This document shows positions 6,201 to 6,375 of a stretch of DNA of 6,375 nt, piece after piece. Numbering within the stretch: position 1 is the first letter of the stretch; each line of letters begins with the position of its first letter. Under the pieces are notes generated by a model. The model worked only from the letters and a program-made list of their open reading frames with translations, was not told the DNA's origin and did no database searches. This stretch comes from Ignavibacteriaceae bacterium. Its GTDB lineage: Bacteria; Bacteroidota; Ignavibacteria; Ignavibacteriales; Ignavibacteriaceae. The position numbers and the translations under genes are program-made. Location of the stretch: contig JAPHUI010000105.1 in assembly GCA_026193755.1 (NCBI GenBank), positions 1-6,375 on the forward strand. Direction: 5' to 3'.

Positions 6201-6207
6201 AATAGAA

Positions 6208-6375
6208 ATGAAAATAGCGGTAAATAAATGTTTTGGTGGATTTGATTTATCCGAAGAAGCATACAAAGAACTGATGAAACTTGGTGTAAAAGTTTACAAA
6301 GATTGGGAACAGTTAAAAAAGTTAAAAGATAGCGAGCTTTGGATTATGGAAGATAACGGTTATGGAATGAAGAGA
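6208..6375 (+). CDS. Hypothetical protein, N-terminal part (runs off right edge)
   Basis: The frame is open from the ATG at 6208 to the window edge: 56 codons, C-terminus missing. The N-terminus MKIAVNKCFGGFDLSEEAY resembles a class of small hypothetical proteins that I associate with phages and other mobile elements (family memory, not a search), whose function I do not know. Visible features are a short first strand, Cys8 followed by Gly10-Gly11, an acidic-then-basic helical stretch, and Trp33 and Trp45. There is no signal peptide or membrane segment in the part seen. Unlike its neighbours, the gene has a strong Shine-Dalgarno and a folded leader, and lies behind a terminator, so it is transcribed independently of the amidase gene. 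An in-frame ATG at 6163 would add 15 residues but lies in a hairpin loop and departs from the expected N-terminus. Confidence 0.7.
   Translation, partial: MKIAVNKCFGGFDLSEEAYKELMKLGVKVYKDWEQLKKLKDSELWIMEDNGYGMKR

Noticed and set aside
6015..6266. Minus-strand 83-codon open frame
   Set aside because: It runs across the terminator hairpin and the hairpins of the leader, overlaps the start of the plus-strand hypothetical gene, shows no domain, and has no ribosome site. It is a shadow frame.
1..6375. CRISPR array, tRNA, rRNA, insertion sequence or long direct repeats
   Set aside because: I saw no regularly spaced repeats, cloverleaf sequence, transposase frame or terminal inverted repeats by eye on either strand.

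Overview
The window is AT-rich bacterial DNA with compactly spaced genes. Most starts lack a clear Shine-Dalgarno sequence, and several intergenic regions carry matches to the Bacteroidetes-type promoter (TTTG/TTG about 18-21 bp before TAnnTTTG). With a secreted c-type cytochrome and an NtrC-style two-component system, this suggests the Bacteroidota/Chlorobi/Ignavibacteriota assemblage. That placement is inference; no marker gene settles it.

Left to centre, minus strand (read from right to left): a short family 2 glycosyltransferase (5142-4516); an aspartate-semialdehyde dehydrogenase of the archaeal/fungal-like type (4442-3396); a soluble PAS-PAS histidine kinase (3303-1834); 13 bp later, its partner sigma-54-activating response regulator (1820-465); and, after a 282-bp AT-rich gap, the start of a small secreted cytochrome c (182 to beyond the left edge). 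The kinase and regulator form an NtrB/NtrC-like pair that is almost certainly co-transcribed. The regulator has an intact receiver, a complete AAA+ domain with the GAFTGA loop, and a Fis-type DNA-binding tail. Its target is unknown. The gap before the cytochrome gene holds a degenerate sigma-54-like site and some repeats, so that gene is a possible but unproven target.

Right part, plus strand: a nitrilase-superfamily amidase (5252-6010) diverges from the glycosyltransferase gene and ends at a clear intrinsic terminator (6032-6059). A 150-nt leader follows, with further predicted hairpins. It leads to the N-terminal 56 codons of a hypothetical protein (6208 to the right edge) that has the best Shine-Dalgarno sequence in the window and an N-terminus resembling proteins I associate with phages.

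Most genes here are ordinary: amino-acid biosynthesis, signalling and amide hydrolysis. The less explained parts are the folded leader plus hypothetical gene at the right edge, and the repeat-bearing gap between the NtrC-type regulator and the cytochrome gene. Nothing I can see amounts to a clearly new system.
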